Positions 10,588 to 21,158 of a stretch of 64,000 nt of DNA are shown piece by piece. The position numbers and the translations under genes are program-made. Where the stretch lies: NCBI GenBank assembly GCA_963921935.1, contig OY998175.1:205422655-205486654 (forward strand). Reading direction: 5' to 3'. Position 1 is the stretch's first letter; each line of letters opens with the position of its first letter. Below the pieces are notes generated by a model. It worked only from the letters and a program-made list of their open reading frames with translations, had not been told where the DNA came from and did no database searches. Origin of the DNA: Galeruca laticollis. Taxonomy: Eukaryota > Arthropoda > Insecta > Coleoptera > Chrysomelidae.

Positions 10588-11770
10588 GTGATGGAACTGA
10601 AAGCATTATTGGAAAATCGCGAGTTGGAGAGGTTAGGAAAGAAGAGTGAATTAGTAGAAACACTCAAAATAGCACTGGAAAGTGACGGCGTTAATACAGA
10701 AACATCTGTATTCAAAGACGAGGCTTCCCCGGTAATTCGTCAATTTTTGCTAGAAAGGACGATATTTTTGCCAATATGGACGAGAAGGTTTCAACTATTA
10801 AGAACGATTTCTACTATTGGGAATGATATTTTTGCTAATATGAAGAACTATATTTCTGCTATGAAGAACAATATTACTGCCGATATCTTATCAATGAAGA
10901 ATGATATTTTTGCTCACGAAAATCAAATTTCGTCTCTAAAATCGGATATTGAGGATAAGGTGATAACGATGGACGAGATAATCAAGGAGTTGGAGAGAAA
11001 GATGAAATATTTAAGAACAAAGCAGAAGAAAAGAAGGTCGAACAAATAAAACTTTGCAATCAAGAAACACATCCTAAGATAGAAGATTTTGGCACTTTTG
11101 CCCAAGTCAAGGTCCCAACGTTCGACGGAAAGACATCATGGACCAATTATGTAAAACAGTTTGAAGCAGCCGCTAGGGTGAATAATTGTTCCGATAGGGA
11201 GAACGCAGTAACCGTAACCATCGCGCTTCGGGGAGATGCTTTAGATGTACTTCAGACGATACCACTTGAACAAACATATCACTTCGAGTAATTGACTAAG
11301 AAGTTGAACATGCGATATAGTCACGAACATCTAGAACATTTGTACGAATCGCAACTGAAGAACCCAAGGCAGAAACGTGATGAAACCCTTTAAGAGCACG
11401 AAGTGGATATTACCCGACTAGTTCCATTTGCTTATCCATCAGCACCACAGAACATGATGGAATGTCAGGGCATCCAGGCCTTTATTGATAGCTTACGTGA
11501 CCCCTATATACAGTGAATGCTTCGTTTACCCCATCTTAAAAAATTGGTCTATGCGTTGACTGCTGCTCTTGAATATGAAGCAACAATTAAGGTTTCGGGA
11601 TAAAACAAAGTTAGGACCATCCAAGAAGAAGGTGACGAAGACAGATTTAAATTGATCATCAAATTTATAAAGAATATGATGGATAAAAAACCGAAAAACA
11701 TCAGATGATGGAATTGTGGCGAGCTTGGGTATGTACGCAGTTCATGTAAGCGCCCCAGGACTCCTGCAAA
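10588..11770 (+). pseudogene. Ty3/Gypsy gag remnant
   Basis: Structural protein of an LTR retrotransposon. The first 153 codons are open: a SAP-like start (ELKALLENRELERLGKKSEL) of the kind that opens many insect Gypsy gags, then a repetitive coiled-coil stretch with several copies of MKNDI/MKNNI. After the stop at 11047-11049, capsid sequence continues with frame changes: VKVPTFDGKTSWTNYVKQFE, TIALRGDALDVLQTIP and FIDSLRDPYIQ. A zinc knuckle WNCGELGYVRSSCKRP lies at about 11710-11755; its first cysteine is lost. Several internal stops (for example near 11290 and 11390) make it dead. It follows the LTR and primer site in the correct order and leads into a protease remnant. Confidence 0.75.
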
Positions 11771-11835
11771 CCAAGAACTCCAGTCACAGAAAAACTAGAA
11801 CGGGTCGGCTACGAGGGAGCAGCACTGACCCAGAA

Positions 11836-12214
11836 TCATTCCAAAGATCCTCTCATATTGATAGCTTCTCTCAGAAGTCTCAACGATAGAACGTATGTGG
11901 ATGGCGAAGTTAATGGCCAGACATATACTCTGGTGGTAAATACTGGAGAAACTAGAACAATTATACAGCCAGAGATAATTAAATCCATGAAGAAGCTTCT
12001 ACCAATGAAACTGCGGACAGCCACAGGTGAAAGTGCCAACGTTCATTGAGAGACACAAATCCAATTGGGAAAAGTTCAAGCGTACGGTAATCGTAGCTGA
12101 CATCGAAGAGAACGTGATTCTGGGAATGGACGTAATGAATCTACACGGTTTCTCATTACAATACTTTTCATTTGTTTCATTAGGAACTTTAAGCATCCAG
12201 TTGTTTGTGGAATG
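11836..12214 (+). pseudogene. Gypsy aspartic protease remnant
   Basis: DRTYVDGEVNGQTYTLVVNT gives the start of a retropepsin. The catalytic motif reads NTGETRTII where DTGATRTII is expected, so the active aspartate is replaced by asparagine. ATGESANVH follows, then a TGA at 12047-12049. A shifted frame continues FKRTVIVADIEENVILGMDV, matching the conserved ADIEDDCILGMD end of the domain. No RT follows: similarity stops near 12190. Confidence 0.7.
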
Positions 12215-12607
12215 AATTATGATTTTTCAGACAAACTGGACACAATAGAGATAATCGGTTTTGTATTTTTAAAAACGCGGAACTTCTTTTTCCTGCAGCC
12301 GTTTCGAAAATGAAATTGTTGTTTTCATCTCTCGGAAAACAATGAAAATATTGTTTGAAAGATATAAATTTGCAAACATGTAGAGGTATACGTGAAATCC
12401 CATTTCTCTACATATTAATTAAGGAAGTTTGTACAATAATATTCCGAGCATCATCTACCTCAAAGTAGTAGTTTCAGTTGGAGCTTCGAACTTTGTGCTC
12501 AAACATATTTCCTAAGAAAGAGCGAACATATTCGTATTATTATACAATATTAAATTTTATCATAACCGCACGCATAGTCTAGCGTTTCCAGTCAATTATT
12601 TGTAATG

Positions 12608-12608
<1 letters not shown>
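12215..12608. other. Unassigned spacer
   Basis: Nothing recognised. The expected Gypsy reverse transcriptase is absent. Confidence 0.4.

Positions 12609-12672
<64 letters not shown>
12609..12672. repeat. (TA)n microsatellite
   Basis: Pure AT dinucleotides, about 32 units, at the 5' edge of a PLE 3' fragment. Confidence 0.95.
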
Positions 12673-12675
<3 letters not shown>

Positions 12676-13028
12676 TTTGTTAAATTCACGCATGATCTAT
12701 TTTTGATCTTGTTTCTTTACCTTGGGTTGGTTTTTTCCAGACAGGAGGGCTTTATGCGCCTCCGTGTTGATATTGGTTGTTGTTCCAAAATCGGAATCTT
12801 CCAATTGATGGCACAAGTGTGCGTTTGGTTGTCCTGTTATTTTCGTTCTTTGTGTTCTTCCATGTTTCATTCAACATCGTTGCTCCCAAGTTTCACATCC
12901 ATACTTGGTTATACCGTACTGATGAAGGCTAATGAGCTAGAAACATGCATGTTTACGGTTACCACTCCTCTTCAGTAACCTCTTTATTTTTGCGTGCTTT
13001 CCCATGATTACACTTGTTGTTTGCTCTT

Positions 13029-13030
<2 letters not shown>
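12673..13030 (+). mobile_element. PLE 3' end fragment (family with CATGCATG motif)
   Basis: Bases 12830-13030 match the right arm of the palindrome at 40549-40709 in the same orientation: GTTGCTCCCAAGTTTCACAT, the CATGCATG word and ACGGTTACCACTC are shared. It holds the best hammerhead-like motif of the window. No coding part is present. It lies between two (TA)n tracts. Confidence 0.6.
12913..12959 (+). ncRNA. Hammerhead ribozyme-like motif (best formed)
   Basis: Stem I is 6 bp (ACCGTA at 12913-12918 with TACGGT at 12954-12959). The core CTGATGA is at 12919-12925, stem II GGCT/AGCT with loop AATG, and GAAA at 12940-12943. Stem III is the 8-base palindrome CATGCATG, then U-U at the cleavage position. 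A self-complementary stem III implies dimer formation, as described for PLE hammerheads. Confidence 0.65.
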
Positions 13031-13096
<66 letters not shown>

Positions 13097-13113
13097 AATA
13101 TATAAATATATAT

Positions 13114-13184
<71 letters not shown>
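13031..13184. repeat. (TA)n tract with AAATA interruptions
   Basis: About 154 bp of TA units broken at several points by single extra A bases. It abuts the foldback element at 13185. Confidence 0.95.
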
Positions 13185-13187
<3 letters not shown>

Positions 13188-13979
13188 GGTTCGGCATTAG
13201 TGCGAGGAAGTCCAATTACTCACTTGTCGTGAGCGATACGAAAAAACTTTATTTAGATAAAAGTTAAGCCATATATAGTACCATATTTTGAGAATATTTT
13301 CAAATATACGGGGCCACCCATATTGGCAGGATGAACCTAACTTATCTTTTTTTAAATGGAACACCCTGTATATTTCCACATTTTTTTATTCCCCACGATT
13401 ATCTTGTATGTGCGATATGAGGTATTGCAATTTTATACGAGGAAATTTAAAAGATATAATCATTTTTTTAGCAATTTCCTAGTGACATTAACACCCTGTA
13501 CCATTGTGTAGATTTTATATCAAGAAATATATTTACGTTCAAACGATTTTTGACATAATTCACTATTGTCCAAAATTATTAATATTTTGCGATATTCGTT
13601 TTCTATATGCAGGATTGGTCATAAATCGGAATGACCATTTTCTGGGTTTTCTTAAATGGAACACCCTGTATTTTAGTAACGTAATGAAATGGTATTGTAT
13701 GGCACTTTATTATTTCTTAAGCATTCCCTATACCTGATTGCCCTAATTTGTGAGTTATTGATGATACTTTCAGCCAAACATTATTTGAAATAAATATTAG
13801 GAGAAATTTCACTAGTTTGACGGTGAAAATATTTAGCCAAAAATAATGTTCCAAAAAAATCACAAAATAATCTAGTCTGATCCATAATTGATTAATATTA
13901 GGTGAATGACCAAAATACATGAGTACTTGTTGGTGTATCAAACATTACTTAAATCACACATTATCCTAGTTGGCTATGA
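13185..13979. repeat. Left arm of foldback element
   Basis: Pairs with 14581-15355. Contains several ACACCCTGTA words (near 13367, 13491 and 13663). Confidence 0.85.
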
Positions 13980-14026
13980 ATTTGACAATAAACTTTGACA
14001 TTAGATTAATTTGATTAGTTCCTGTT

Positions 14027-14322
14027 TACTATGTGCTAGGAGAATGTAACAAAGATGTGTTACTGGCAAGAAGAATTTATCATCAGAAATTCCCTGATAG
14101 GCGACAACCAAGAACAGAAGCATTTGAAAGTTTATTGGAACGATTTTAACAGTTGAAGAAAATGAATTAAATGTAATTCCTAGTGTCACTGAGAATCCAC
14201 ATATTAGTTACAGGGAAATTGCAAATGCTTTCCAAGTTAGTGGTCGCGGTGAAGGGAGAATTCAAAAAAGTAATACGATGCATCCATATCATGCACACCT
14301 CCTACAACTGAAGAAGATATGA
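14027..14322 (+). pseudogene. DUF4817-like HTH fragment
   Basis: YYVLGECNKDVLLARRIYHQ and KFPDRRQPRTEAFESLLERF match the insect DUF4817 pattern (a glycine-rich turn, then A.RIY...FP.RR.P). This helix-turn-helix type is common in mobile-element proteins. It ends at a TAA (14147-14149). In the next frame, 14152-14322 continues with ENPHISYREIANAFQVSG, a second HTH-like block, and HPYHAHLLQL, which is also typical of the family. Frame changes and a stop show decay. Its place in the centre of the foldback element suggests it is what is left of a transposase gene. Confidence 0.55.
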
Positions 14323-14580
14323 AGGAAACCATTAGAAATGTATTTATAAATGTAAACAGAAATGTGTTAACAAATGTGAGTCGGTCCTCACGGAGGTCAT
14401 TTTTAACATCTATTGTATATTCAACGATTTTCTTGTTAGTTTTGTTAGGTAACTATATTAAACGTTAACCTCTTTTTTTGTTTATTTGATAATGGTTATC
14501 AAGTTTGGGAATATCAGTAATTTGGATTTTGTATAATGAGGCTTATGCTTGTGATGCAACAACCCATAACCTATTATTTT

Positions 14581-15355
14581 CATAGCCAACTAGAATATTG
14601 TGTGATTTTAGTTATGTTTTATACATCAACAATCCTAAGTACTCATGTATTCAGGCAATTCACCTAATAGTAATCAATTATGGATCAGACTAGATTATTT
14701 TGTGATTTTTTTCTGGAAAATTATTTTTGGTTGAATATTTCCACCTTCAAACTAATAAAATTTCACTTATTTATTTCAAATAATGTTTGGCTGAAAGTAT
14801 CATCAATAACTCACGAATTAGGGCAATTAGGTATAGGCAATAATAAAGTACCACACAATACCATTTCATTACGATAGTAAAATACAGGGTATTCCATTCA
14901 AGAAAACCCAGTAAATGCTCATTCCGATTTATGACCAATCCTGTATATAAAGAACAAATATCGCGCAATGTTGATAATTTTAGAAAATAGTTAACAATAT
15001 CAAAAATCGTTTGAACGTAAATAGATTTCTTGATGTCAAATCTGTACAATGGGTACAGGGTGTTGATGTTACCAGGAAATTACTAAGAATGTGCTTATAT
15101 CTTTCAAATTACCTCGTATAACATTGCAATACCTCATATCGCACAAACAACAAAAACGAGGGAAATGAAAAAATGTGGAAGTATTTAAAAAAAGATAAGT
15201 TAGGTTTATCCTGCCAATATGGGTGGCCCTGTATATATGAAAATATTTTTAGAATATGGCCCTATATATGGCTTAACTTTTATCTCAATAAAATTTTTTC
15301 GTATCTCTCACGAAAAGTGAGTAATTGGACTTCCTCGCACTAATGCCGCACCCTG
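14581..15355. repeat. Right arm of foldback element
   Basis: Reverse complement of 13185-13979 with scattered substitutions and small indels. Confidence 0.85.
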
Positions 15356-15469
15356 TATATATATATATAAAAAAAATTTTTTATATAACGACTGAAAAAT
15401 GCTACATAGGTGGGGATAACGGGGATTTCAGTCCAAAGAATCATCGCCAAGATCTTTTATTTACAAAAT

Positions 15470-15512
15470 GCCGCCAAGTTTTCGTGTCCTTTTGACACTT
15501 CTTCAGGGCACT
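15470..15512 (-). ncRNA. Hammerhead-like motif, inverted PLE copy
   Basis: Minus-strand CTGAAGA (15500-15506), the GTGTC/GACAC stem II and GAAA (15480-15483). The two bases after GAAA read AC instead of the GC of the plus copy, so the self-complementary stem III is lost here. Confidence 0.45.
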
Positions 15513-15946
15513 ATAATACATATACAAATATAAATATGATTTAAAAATAGAGAAATAAATATAAGTACTTACATGTAAAATATTTTGAGTAAATTCAATA
15601 TAAATAATCATTAAAAAATTTGTAAATGTAAAAATAAATATAATTATAATATACTTGATGTCATATTTCACATAAGACAAATCGATACATAATTTGTTTG
15701 TTCGTTACTTAGTTATTTTAATTTTTTTTAGGTTACTTTATAATTATTTAATGAAGTTTGAATTTGAGGTTAGATTATAACCTTATAAAATGACTTTGAC
15801 AGATAATTTGTTTTTGACGTTAATAGAAAAGGAAATAAGGTTAGATTATAACCTGTGAAAATGACTTTGACAAATAATTTCTTATATTTTGACCTTAATA
15901 GAAGTGAATTTAATTTTTATGAAATAATCATATAAATAATGAAAAA

Positions 15947-18096
15947 TTATCTATTTTGTTCAATATTCAAAAGGTAGCTATAAATATTACTAAGATTTTC
16001 AATGTCACTTTTCTTATTCATACTATTATTTGCCTTGTTGATTTCAACCATTTCAAGAAAATATCTTTTAGACATATTTTGTTCAGTATATAGAACTTTA
16101 GCTTCATTAAATAACATTTTATGGCCTGTTTCGATGGAATGCTGTGTTAATGCACATGATTTTCTGTTAGGTTTTATATCACTTTTATGAGATGTGATGC
16201 GATTATTCAAATTTCTAGAGCTGGTACCGATGTAGTTAAGATCACAGTTATTGCATTTTATTTCATAGACTACACTTGATTTTTTTAAGTCAGGTGTAGA
16301 ATCTTTCAATTTACTATTTAAATTTCCAATCGTTTTTATATTTTTCTGTGTTATCTTTATATTAGTTTCATTTTTGAAAAGTTTTATTATGTTCTTTGAT
16401 AAATTTTCAATATTTGGAATTGATAGGTAATTAATATTTTCTACATTTGTATTCCTATCTGTTTCATTGCTAGAGATATTATCATGAATAGTTCCATCAG
16501 AAATAGTGTTGAAAAGAATTCTATTTAGAAGTGATTTAGGATAAGAATTTTCTAATTAGACATCACGTAAAATTTTCAAATTTTTTTGTTTTAAAGAAGG
16601 GTGAACTAGTTTTTCAATTCAATTTTTTAAACAAATAATGAGATTAATTTTCATTTTCTTTGTATGAAAAGAATGATAGTTTATATACCCTCCTGAATTT
16701 GTTGGTTTTATATACCAATCGGTAATCAAAGTGTTATCGTTTTTACGGATTATTTTAGTGTCTAAAAATGGAATGCTATTATTTTTTTCAAATTCAACTG
16801 TAAATTGTAAATTTTCATTATAACAATTTACTTTTTCTAATATTTCATCTGATTTATTAACTGGTATAGCACAAATTATGTCATCAACAAATTTTTTTAA
16901 AAATGGTATATTAAATGATAGTTTTGGGAGAATATCTTCAAGAAGATCATCCATTACATATTGTGCTATCATTGGAGAAATAGTAGCTCCCATTGGTGTG
17001 CCAAGAATTTGTTTATAGTAACATCCTTGAAATGAAAAATAACTTGAGTTAAATATAAAGTCGATTATTGATAGGAATTTATTTTGTGGAATGTCACAAT
17101 AATCTTTAATTTTATTCCATCTCTTGATGATACTATTCGTTACTAATTTTATAGGAATATTACTGAATAAGGATACAACATCTAGACTGATTAATATGTA
17201 ATCTGGTGGAAGTTGTTTTTCATTTATGAATGAAGAAAAATCAAATGAATCTTTGATATAAAAATTATTTTCAAAGTTATATGCGTTGGTTAGAATATCG
17301 GTTATCATTTTTGCTATTTTACTGTTTGGTGCATTAATTGAAGAAATAATAGGTCTGAGTTTCATTGTGGGTTTGTGAATTTTAGGTAGGCCATAATATT
17401 TAGGTGATACTGAACTGTATATCATATATTTTTTAGCTTCTTCTTTATTGATCATTTTTAATTTTTTTAAATCTGATATCAAATTATTAGCTTTCTGTTG
17501 TATAGTTACAGTAGGATCTCTATTAAGTTTGATATATGAGTTAGGGTCATTGAGAATATCATAAGATTATTCAAGATATTCTTCTTTATTCATAATTACT
17601 GTGATATTACCTTTGTCTGATTTTGTTAGAATAAGATTTGGATTGTTTTTGAAAAAAGTTTTAGTTTTTTGGTATATAGAGTTCAAAAAATGATTATTGT
17701 TAAGAGGTTTTTGGAAAAAATTAGTAATCATGTTAGTTATTTTTGCTCGGAAAATATTTTTCTTTTCATGATTGAACCCAGTGATTAGGCATTCTATATC
17801 AGATAGTAATTTAGCAATTGATATGTCTTTTGTAGTTGGTGGTAAGCTGAATTTATAACCTAGGGCAAGGAAATGTTTAATGTCTTCTGGTATATCAATA
17901 TTAGTGAGATTTTTTAACCAGTTTTCATTTATTTTGATTTCTTCAAATGAACATAGTTTTAATCGTTTTATTTTGTTAATATTCTTTATTTTGATTTCAT
18001 TGAAAATCTTATTGTAATAAGTTTTTTGTCTTTTTGTATATTCTAGCCAAATATTTTTTGATATGGTTTGTTCGAGAGAATTTGTTAATTTCAAAA
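15947..18096 (-). pseudogene. PLE RT-EN ORF, truncated copy
   Basis: Lacks about the first 100 codons of the intact plus copy. It keeps KSDKGNITVIM, YYGLPKIHK, SLDVVSLFSNIP, GTPMGATISP, KKFVDDI and the whole GIY-YIG nuclease (VVYEIKCNNCDLNYIGTSSR). Three lesions break it: a stop near 17565, a stop near 16618 where NRIEK is expected, and a stop near 16555 just before LENSYPK. Otherwise it differs from the plus copy by few substitutions, so both copies are young and probably date from one insertion. Confidence 0.85.
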
Positions 18097-18130
18097 AATA
18101 TATAGCATTTTTCAGTCGTTATATTACACA

Positions 18131-20590
18131 ATGGGGTTCTATGAAGACATTCGATCCATATATTGTCAAAATTGTACCAAAAAAATCAAAGAATGGAGTA
18201 ACATCAACAAAAAATTAGCTACATACCGGAACAGAAGAATCTTTCTACTAGAATGTAGACGAAATGGTATCATACCTTCACATATAACAAACAATACAAA
18301 AAATTTGAACATTCTAATCGAATCAAATAACAATAATAATACTCAAGAAATTCACACATTTAATGAAAAATTAACTAAAAAAATTCTGAATTTAGAAATT
18401 AAAATTACTCACAATGACTTAAAAAATTTAGAAACTTATTTTTTGAAATTAACAAATTCTCTCGAACAAACCATATCAAAAAATATTTGGCTAGAATATA
18501 CAAAAAGACAAAAAACTTATTACAATAAGATTTTCAATGAAATCAAAATAAAGAATATTAACAAAATAAAACGACTAAAACTATGTTCATATGAAGAAAT
18601 CAAAATAAATGAAAACTGGTTAAAAAATCTCACTAATATTGATATACCAGAAGACATTAAACATTTCCTTGCCCTAGGTTATAAATTCAGCTTACCACCA
18701 ACTACAAAAGACATATCAATTGCTAAATTACTATCTGATATAGAATGCCTAATCACTGGGTTCAATCATGAAAAGAAAAATATTTTCCGAGCAAAAATAA
18801 CTAACATGATTACTAATTTTTTCCAAAAACCTCTTAACAATAATCATTTTCTGAACTCTATATACCAAAAAACTAAAACTTTTTTTAAAAACAATCCAAA
18901 TCTTATTCTAACAAAATCAGATAAAGGTAATATCACAGTAATTATGAATAAAGAAGAATATCTTGAAAAATCTTATGATATTCTCAATGACCCTAACTCA
19001 TATATCAAACTTAATAGAGATCCTACTGTAACTATACAACAAAAAGCTAATAATTTGATATCAGATTTAAAAAAATTAAAAATGATCAATAAAGAAGAAG
19101 CTAAAAAATATATGATATACAGTTCAGTATCACCTAAATATTATGGCCTACCTAAAATTCACAAACCCACAATGAAACTCAGACCTATTATTTCTTCAAT
19201 TAATGCACCAAACAGTAAAATAGCAAAAATGATAACCGATATTCTAACCAACGCATATAACTTTGAAAATAATTTTTATATCAAAGATTCATTTGATTTT
19301 TCTTCATTCATAAATGAAAAACAACTTCCACCAGATTACATATTATTCAGTCTAGATGTTGTATCCTTATTCAGTAATATTCCTATAAAATTAGTAACGA
19401 ATAGTATCATCAAGAGATGGAATAAAATTAAAGATTATTGTGACATTCCACAAAATAAATTCTTATCAATAATCGACTTTATATTTAACTCAAGTTATTT
19501 TTCATTTCAAGGATCTTACTATAAACAAATTCTTGGCACACCAATGGGAGCTACTATTTCTCCAATGATAGCACAATATGTAATGGATGATCTTCTTGAA
19601 GATATTCTCCCAAAACTATCATTTAATACACCATTTTTAAAAAAATTTGTTGATGACATAATTTGTGCTATACCAGTTAATAAATCAGATGAAATATTAG
19701 AAAAAGTAAATAGTTATAATGAAAATTTACAATTTACAGTTGAATTTGAAAAAAATAATAGCATTCCATTTTTAGACACTAAAATAATCCGTAAAAACGA
19801 TAACACTTTGATTACCGATTGGTATATAAAACCAACAAATTCAGGAGGGTATATAAACTATCATTCTTTTCATACAAAGAAAATGAAAATTAATCTCATT
19901 ATTTGTTTAAAAAATAGAATTGAAAAACTAGTTCACCCTTCTTTAAAACAAAAAAATTTAAAAATTTTACGTGATATCTTATTAGAAAATTCTTATCCCA
20001 AATCACTTCTAAATAAAATTCTTTTCAACACTATTTCTGATAGAACTATTCATGATAATATCTCTAGCAATGAAACAGATAGGAATACAAATGTAGAAAA
20101 TATTAATTACCTATCAATTCCAAATATTGAAAATTTATCAAAGAACATAATGAAACTTTTCAAAAATGAAACTAATATAAAGATAACACAGAAAAATATA
20201 AAAACGATTGGAAATTTAAATAGTAAATTGAAAGATTCTACACCTGACTTAAAAAAATCAAATGTAGTCTATGAAATAAAATGCAATAACTGTGATCTTA
20301 ACTACATCGGTACCAGCTCTAGAAATTTGACTAATCGCATCACATCTCATAAAAGTGATATAAAACTTAACAAAAAATCATGTGCATTAACACAGCATTC
20401 CATCGAAACAGGCCATAAAATGTTATTTAATGAAGCTAAAGTTCTACATACTGAACAAAATATGTCTAAAAGATATTTTCTAGAAATGGTTGAAATCAAC
20501 AAGGCAAATAATAGTATGAATAAGAAAAGTGACATTGAAAATCTTAGTAATGTTTATAGCTACCTTTTGAATATTGAACAAAATAGATAA
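18131..20590 (+). CDS. PLE reverse transcriptase / GIY-YIG endonuclease, intact
   Basis: An 819-residue protein with no break, a usual length for a PLE polyprotein. It copies element RNA into DNA and nicks the target. The N-terminal 250 residues are lysine/asparagine-rich. KSDKGNITVIM (about 262-272) is the PLE-specific block before the RT. YYGLPKIHK (about 336) and LRPIISS (about 349) follow, then LDVVSLFSNIP with the first catalytic aspartate (about 408), GTPMGATISP (about 469) and FVDDI with the DD pair (506-510). FLDTKI and WYIKP mark the end of the RT. The GIY-YIG nuclease starts at VVYEIKCNNC (about 712), with a CNNC pair and YIGTS (about 725-729), then R731 and KRYFLEMVEI with the expected glutamate. 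The start at 18131 is the first ATG after the shared terminal sequence. The next minus-strand copy lacks this N-terminus. Confidence 0.9.
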   Translation: MGFYEDIRSIYCQNCTKKIKEWSNINKKLATYRNRRIFLLECRRNGIIPSHITNNTKNLNILIESNNNNNTQEIHTFNEKLTKKILNLEIKITHNDLKNLETYFLKLTNSLEQTISKNIWLEYTKRQKTYYNKIFNEIKIKNINKIKRLKLCSYEEIKINENWLKNLTNIDIPEDIKHFLALGYKFSLPPTTKDISIAKLLSDIECLITGFNHEKKNIFRAKITNMITNFFQKPLNNNHFLNSIYQKTKTFFKNNPNLILTKSDKGNITVIMNKEEYLEKSYDILNDPNSYIKLNRDPTVTIQQKANNLISDLKKLKMINKEEAKKYMIYSSVSPKYYGLPKIHKPTMKLRPIISSINAPNSKIAKMITDILTNAYNFENNFYIKDSFDFSSFINEKQLPPDYILFSLDVVSLFSNIPIKLVTNSIIKRWNKIKDYCDIPQNKFLSIIDFIFNSSYFSFQGSYYKQILGTPMGATISPMIAQYVMDDLLEDILPKLSFNTPFLKKFVDDIICAIPVNKSDEILEKVNSYNENLQFTVEFEKNNSIPFLDTKIIRKNDNTLITDWYIKPTNSGGYINYHSFHTKKMKINLIICLKNRIEKLVHPSLKQKNLKILRDILLENSYPKSLLNKILFNTISDRTIHDNISSNETDRNTNVENINYLSIPNIENLSKNIMKLFKNETNIKITQKNIKTIGNLNSKLKDSTPDLKKSNVVYEIKCNNCDLNYIGTSSRNLTNRITSHKSDIKLNKKSCALTQHSIETGHKMLFNEAKVLHTEQNMSKRYFLEMVEINKANNSMNKKSDIENLSNVYSYLLNIEQNR

Positions 20591-20636
20591 TTTTTCATTA
20601 TTTATATGATTATTTCATAAAAATTGAATTCACTTC

Positions 20637-20770
20637 TATTAAGGTCAAAATATAAGAAATTATTTGTCAAAGTCATTTTCACAGGTTATAATCTAACCTT
20701 ATTTTCTTTTCTATTAACGTCAAAAACAAATTATCTGTCAAAGTCATTTTATGAGGTTATAATCTAACCT
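20637..20770. repeat. Tandem duplication in PLE 3' UTR
   Basis: Two copies of ~67-70 bp, each with GTCAAAGTCATTTT and GGTTATAATCTAACCT. The mirror image lies at about 15770-15905 in the inverted PLE copy. Confidence 0.8.
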
Positions 20771-21025
20771 CAAATTCAAACTTCATTAAATAATTATAAA
20801 GTAACCTAAAAAAATTAAAATAACTAAGTAACGAACAAACAAATTATGTATCGATTTGTCTTATGTGAAATATGACATCAAGTATATTATAATTATATTT
20901 ATTTTTACATTTACAAATTTTTTAATGATTATTTATATTGAATTTACTTAAAATATTTTACATGTAAGTACTTATATTTATTTCTCTATTTTTAAATCAT
21001 ATTTATATTTGTATATGTATTATAG

Positions 21026-21064
21026 TGCCCTGAAGAAGTGTCAAAAGGACACGAAAGCTTGGCG
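21026..21064 (+). ncRNA. Hammerhead ribozyme-like motif (intact PLE)
   Basis: Stem I TGCC (21026-21029) with GGCG (21061-21064). Core CTGAAGA at 21030-21036. Stem II is GTGTC/GACAC (21038-21042 with 21048-21052), and GAAA is at 21053-21056. Stem III is the minimal palindrome GC, then U-U. A 2 bp stem III would need a dimer to cleave. Confidence 0.6.
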
Positions 21065-21125
21065 GCATTTTGTAAATAAAAGATCTTGGTGTTGATTCTT
21101 TGGACTGAAATCCCCGTTATCCCCA

Positions 21126-21126
21126 C

Positions 21127-21155
<29 letters not shown>
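21126..21155. repeat. (TA)n microsatellite
   Basis: Pure TA run directly at the 3' end of the intact PLE. Confidence 0.9.

Positions 21156-21158
<3 letters not shown>

Larger units (their letters stand above)
13185..15355. mobile_element. 2.2 kb foldback element
   Basis: Starts CAGGGT and ends ACCCTG. The left arm (13185-13979) and right arm (14581-15355) are imperfect reverse complements over almost 800 bp, around a 600 bp centre with a DUF4817-like coding fragment. Arms share GCGAGGAAGTCCAATTACTC at the tips and TAGTTGGCTATG-type sequence at the inner edges. Inside each arm, ACAGGGTGTTCCATTT-like words recur, suggesting the arms are themselves built from shorter terminal repeats. TA tracts flank both sides, so a target duplication (perhaps TA) cannot be defined. 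I read it as a non-autonomous DNA transposon with very long inverted ends; a fused pair of elements is the alternative. Confidence 0.8.
15386..18096 (-). mobile_element. 5'-truncated PLE copy, head-to-head partner
   Basis: Nearly identical in reverse to 18440-21125. Its 5' end (minus strand) is cut at the equivalent of 18441, and its 3' end near 15386 carries TATAACGACTGAAAAATGCT, which reappears inverted at 18099-18124, upstream of the plus copy. The two copies therefore form one inverted composite, as often seen for PLE insertions. Confidence 0.85.
18099..21130 (+). mobile_element. Apparently complete PLE copy
   Basis: Runs from the short terminal sequence at 18099-18130 through an intact ORF and a 540 bp 3' UTR to CCCCACCTA at about 21125, where a (TA)n tract begins. 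The 3' UTR has a ~70 bp tandem duplication and a hammerhead-like motif. The ORF is uninterrupted, so this copy could be active or very recent. Confidence 0.85.

Noticed and set aside
12937..13215. Tyr-Ile repeat ORFs here and at 40658-40919
   Set aside because: They are only (TA)n tracts read in frame.
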